Assembly (NCBI GenBank): GCA_000634415.1
Contig: JFNH01000004.1
Location: forward strand, 42,217 to 106,216
Length of the DNA: 64,000 nt
Reading direction: 5' to 3'
Source: Prochlorococcus sp. scB245a_519A13
GTDB lineage: Bacteria; Cyanobacteriota; Cyanobacteriia; PCC-6307; Cyanobiaceae
Numbering within the stretch: the first letter of the stretch is position 1; every line of letters begins with the position of its first letter. Positions 63,301 to 64,000 of the stretch are shown here, piece after piece. The notes under the pieces were generated by a model that was given only the letters and a program-made list of their open reading frames with translations, was not told where the DNA came from and did no database searches. A program made the translations under genes and the position numbers.

Positions 63301-63341
63301 AACTTCCTGAGAAAAAATATTTAGTAATATAAAAGGAAGTT
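63301..63341 (+). promoter_or_regulatory. Inverted repeat enclosing the UPF0367 ribosome-binding site
   Basis: AACTTCCT (63301-63308) is a perfect complement of AGGAAGTT (63334-63341). The right arm contains the likely Shine-Dalgarno GGAAG (63335-63339), 8 bases before ATG 63348. Pairing would hide the site, so translation could be regulated by an antiterminator-like change, temperature or a protein. The loop is 25 bases and AT-rich. Confidence 0.4.
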
Positions 63342-63347
63342 TTTATT

Positions 63348-63626
63348 ATGATTATGTATTCGTTAGAACTAAGTCTGAGATATTCACCTTTTCCACTTTC
63401 AATTCAAAAGAAAGAATTTGATGATGTTAAAAGAATTTATGATGAAATAAAAAGTTCTATGAATGAAACTTTAGAATCCCCAAACTTGATCGAATTAAGG
63501 TGCGATAAAGTGCAGGATAAATTAATTGCTGTAAGAGCTAAAGAAATCATTTCTGTTCAGATATATGAAAAATCTTCAGTAGCAGGGGGAGCTAAAAGAC
63601 CAGGATTTTCTCTCAACATAGATTGA
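63348..63626 (+). CDS. UPF0367 family protein
   Basis: 92 aa. The N-terminus MYSLELSLRYSPFPLSIQKK and C-terminal SVAGGAKRPGFSLNI are the UPF0367 pattern, a short family restricted to cyanobacteria. No function is known. ATG 63348 is favoured by the Shine-Dalgarno spacing; ATG 63354 (MYSLEL) is the usual annotated start in relatives. The next gene, an ABC ATPase, begins after 8 bases on the same strand. Confidence 0.85.
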   Translation: MIMYSLELSLRYSPFPLSIQKKEFDDVKRIYDEIKSSMNETLESPNLIELRCDKVQDKLIAVRAKEIISVQIYEKSSVAGGAKRPGFSLNID

Positions 63627-63634
63627 TAGAATTC

Positions 63635-64000
63635 ATGCTAGATTCCCTTGAAAATGAAATACCTCATATTGAATTTAAGGATGTTTCCTTTTCATATCCT
63701 GGAGAAAAAGAAAATTTAATTTTTAAAAGTAACTTCTCAATAAAAAAACCTGGATTTTGGATGGTCGTAGGTAAAAACGGGAGTGGAAAAAGTACTCTTT
63801 TAAAATTAATCAATGGAATATTCAAACCCCAAAATGGTTTTATTGATACTAATGCAAATATTGGCATAGTGTTTCAAAACCCTGATCATCAAATATTGAT
63901 GCCAAATTGTAGGAGTGAACTTCTTATTAATATTAATCAGAATATAAGTCAAAATGAAATTAATAAAAAAATTGAATATGTGCTTGATCAGGTAGGAATG
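63635..64000 (+). CDS. ABC transporter ATP-binding protein, N-terminal part (runs off window)
   Basis: ATG 63635 opens a frame still running at the window end (122 codons visible). Walker A is GKNGSGKST, and the Q-loop segment GIVFQNPDHQI is typical of energy-coupling-factor (CbiO/EcfA) ATPases and of a plastid relative. The visible part lacks the signature and Walker B. Substrate is not clear; metal or vitamin import is the common role of the group. Confidence 0.85.
   Translation, partial: MLDSLENEIPHIEFKDVSFSYPGEKENLIFKSNFSIKKPGFWMVVGKNGSGKSTLLKLINGIFKPQNGFIDTNANIGIVFQNPDHQILMPNCRSELLININQNISQNEINKKIEYVLDQVGM

Noticed and set aside
1..64000. CRISPR arrays, insertion sequences, prophage genes, integrases or genomic-island borders
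   Set aside because: No regularly spaced repeats, transposase, phage structural or integrase genes were seen; the single tRNA gene is not followed by an island.

Overview
The window is a 64 kb stretch of AT-rich (roughly 30% GC by eye), densely packed chromosome from a marine picocyanobacterium. The gene set points to high-light-adapted Prochlorococcus. Markers are psbX, a Ycf66 protein, two high-light-inducible (Hli) proteins, zeta-carotene desaturase, NdhO, a CRR7-like protein, a probable PetL peptide, several cyanobacteria-only families (DUF3120, DUF2973, TIGR03279, UPF0367), very short intergenic gaps and frequent TTG/GTG starts. No stretch longer than about 300 bases lacks a gene. I see no insertion sequence, prophage, CRISPR array, integrase or rRNA.

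Layout. 1-5.8 kb: edge of an unknown gene, a 45-codon membrane peptide, a LigD-phosphoesterase-like protein, SMC and a PRC-barrel protein. 5.8-14 kb: LpxB-like gene, tRNA-Leu(AAG), accC, YggT, psbX, Ycf66, Hli, a BacA-type ABC transporter, HIT protein and peptide deformylase. 14-22.6 kb: S9 peptidase, the sufBCDS operon, a divergent unknown gene, and a DUF4912 protein preceded by a tiny basic ORF. 22.6-29.6 kb: pgm, rarA, Sfp-type transferase, bcp, coaX, cysH, type II NADH dehydrogenase. 29.6-34.8 kb: a three-gene ion-transport operon (DASS carrier, KtrB, KtrA), a ribbon-helix-helix regulator with a repeat-rich intergenic region, and a Nif11-like small protein. 34.8-44 kb: ABC-F ATPase, HtrA protease, small cyanobacterial proteins, a second Hli, BrkB-like protein, inositol phosphatase, a frameshifted TolC gene and a radical-SAM/PDZ protein. 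44-55 kb: DUF3120, nadB, VKOR-thioredoxin fusion, rimO, probable petL, FemAB-like protein, RibD-C reductase, tandem PTPS, aroK, CRR7-like protein, GST. 55-64 kb: rbfA, hemD, zds, SufA/IscA-like carrier, TPR protein, second LpxB-like gene, an epimerase gene with an internal stop, ndhO, DnaJ-domain protein, cysK, UPF0367 and the start of an ABC ATPase.

Functional links. Sulfur and Fe-S metabolism is well represented (sufBCDS, the A-type carrier, cysH, cysK, and the Fe-S enzyme RimO). NAD, haem and carotenoid synthesis appear through nadB, hemD and zds. Photosynthetic and NDH-1 accessory proteins are scattered rather than clustered.

Most notable: two otherwise normal genes are broken by single-base lesions (a tolC homolog by a homopolymer frameshift, a TIGR01777 epimerase by one in-frame stop). 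There is a candidate operator beside the RHH gene, a tandem PTPS whose first domain lacks the catalytic His, a stand-alone LigD-phosphoesterase-like protein, and several unlisted small ORFs. I found no clearly new multi-gene system; the region looks like core genome with interesting small-protein and regulatory details.
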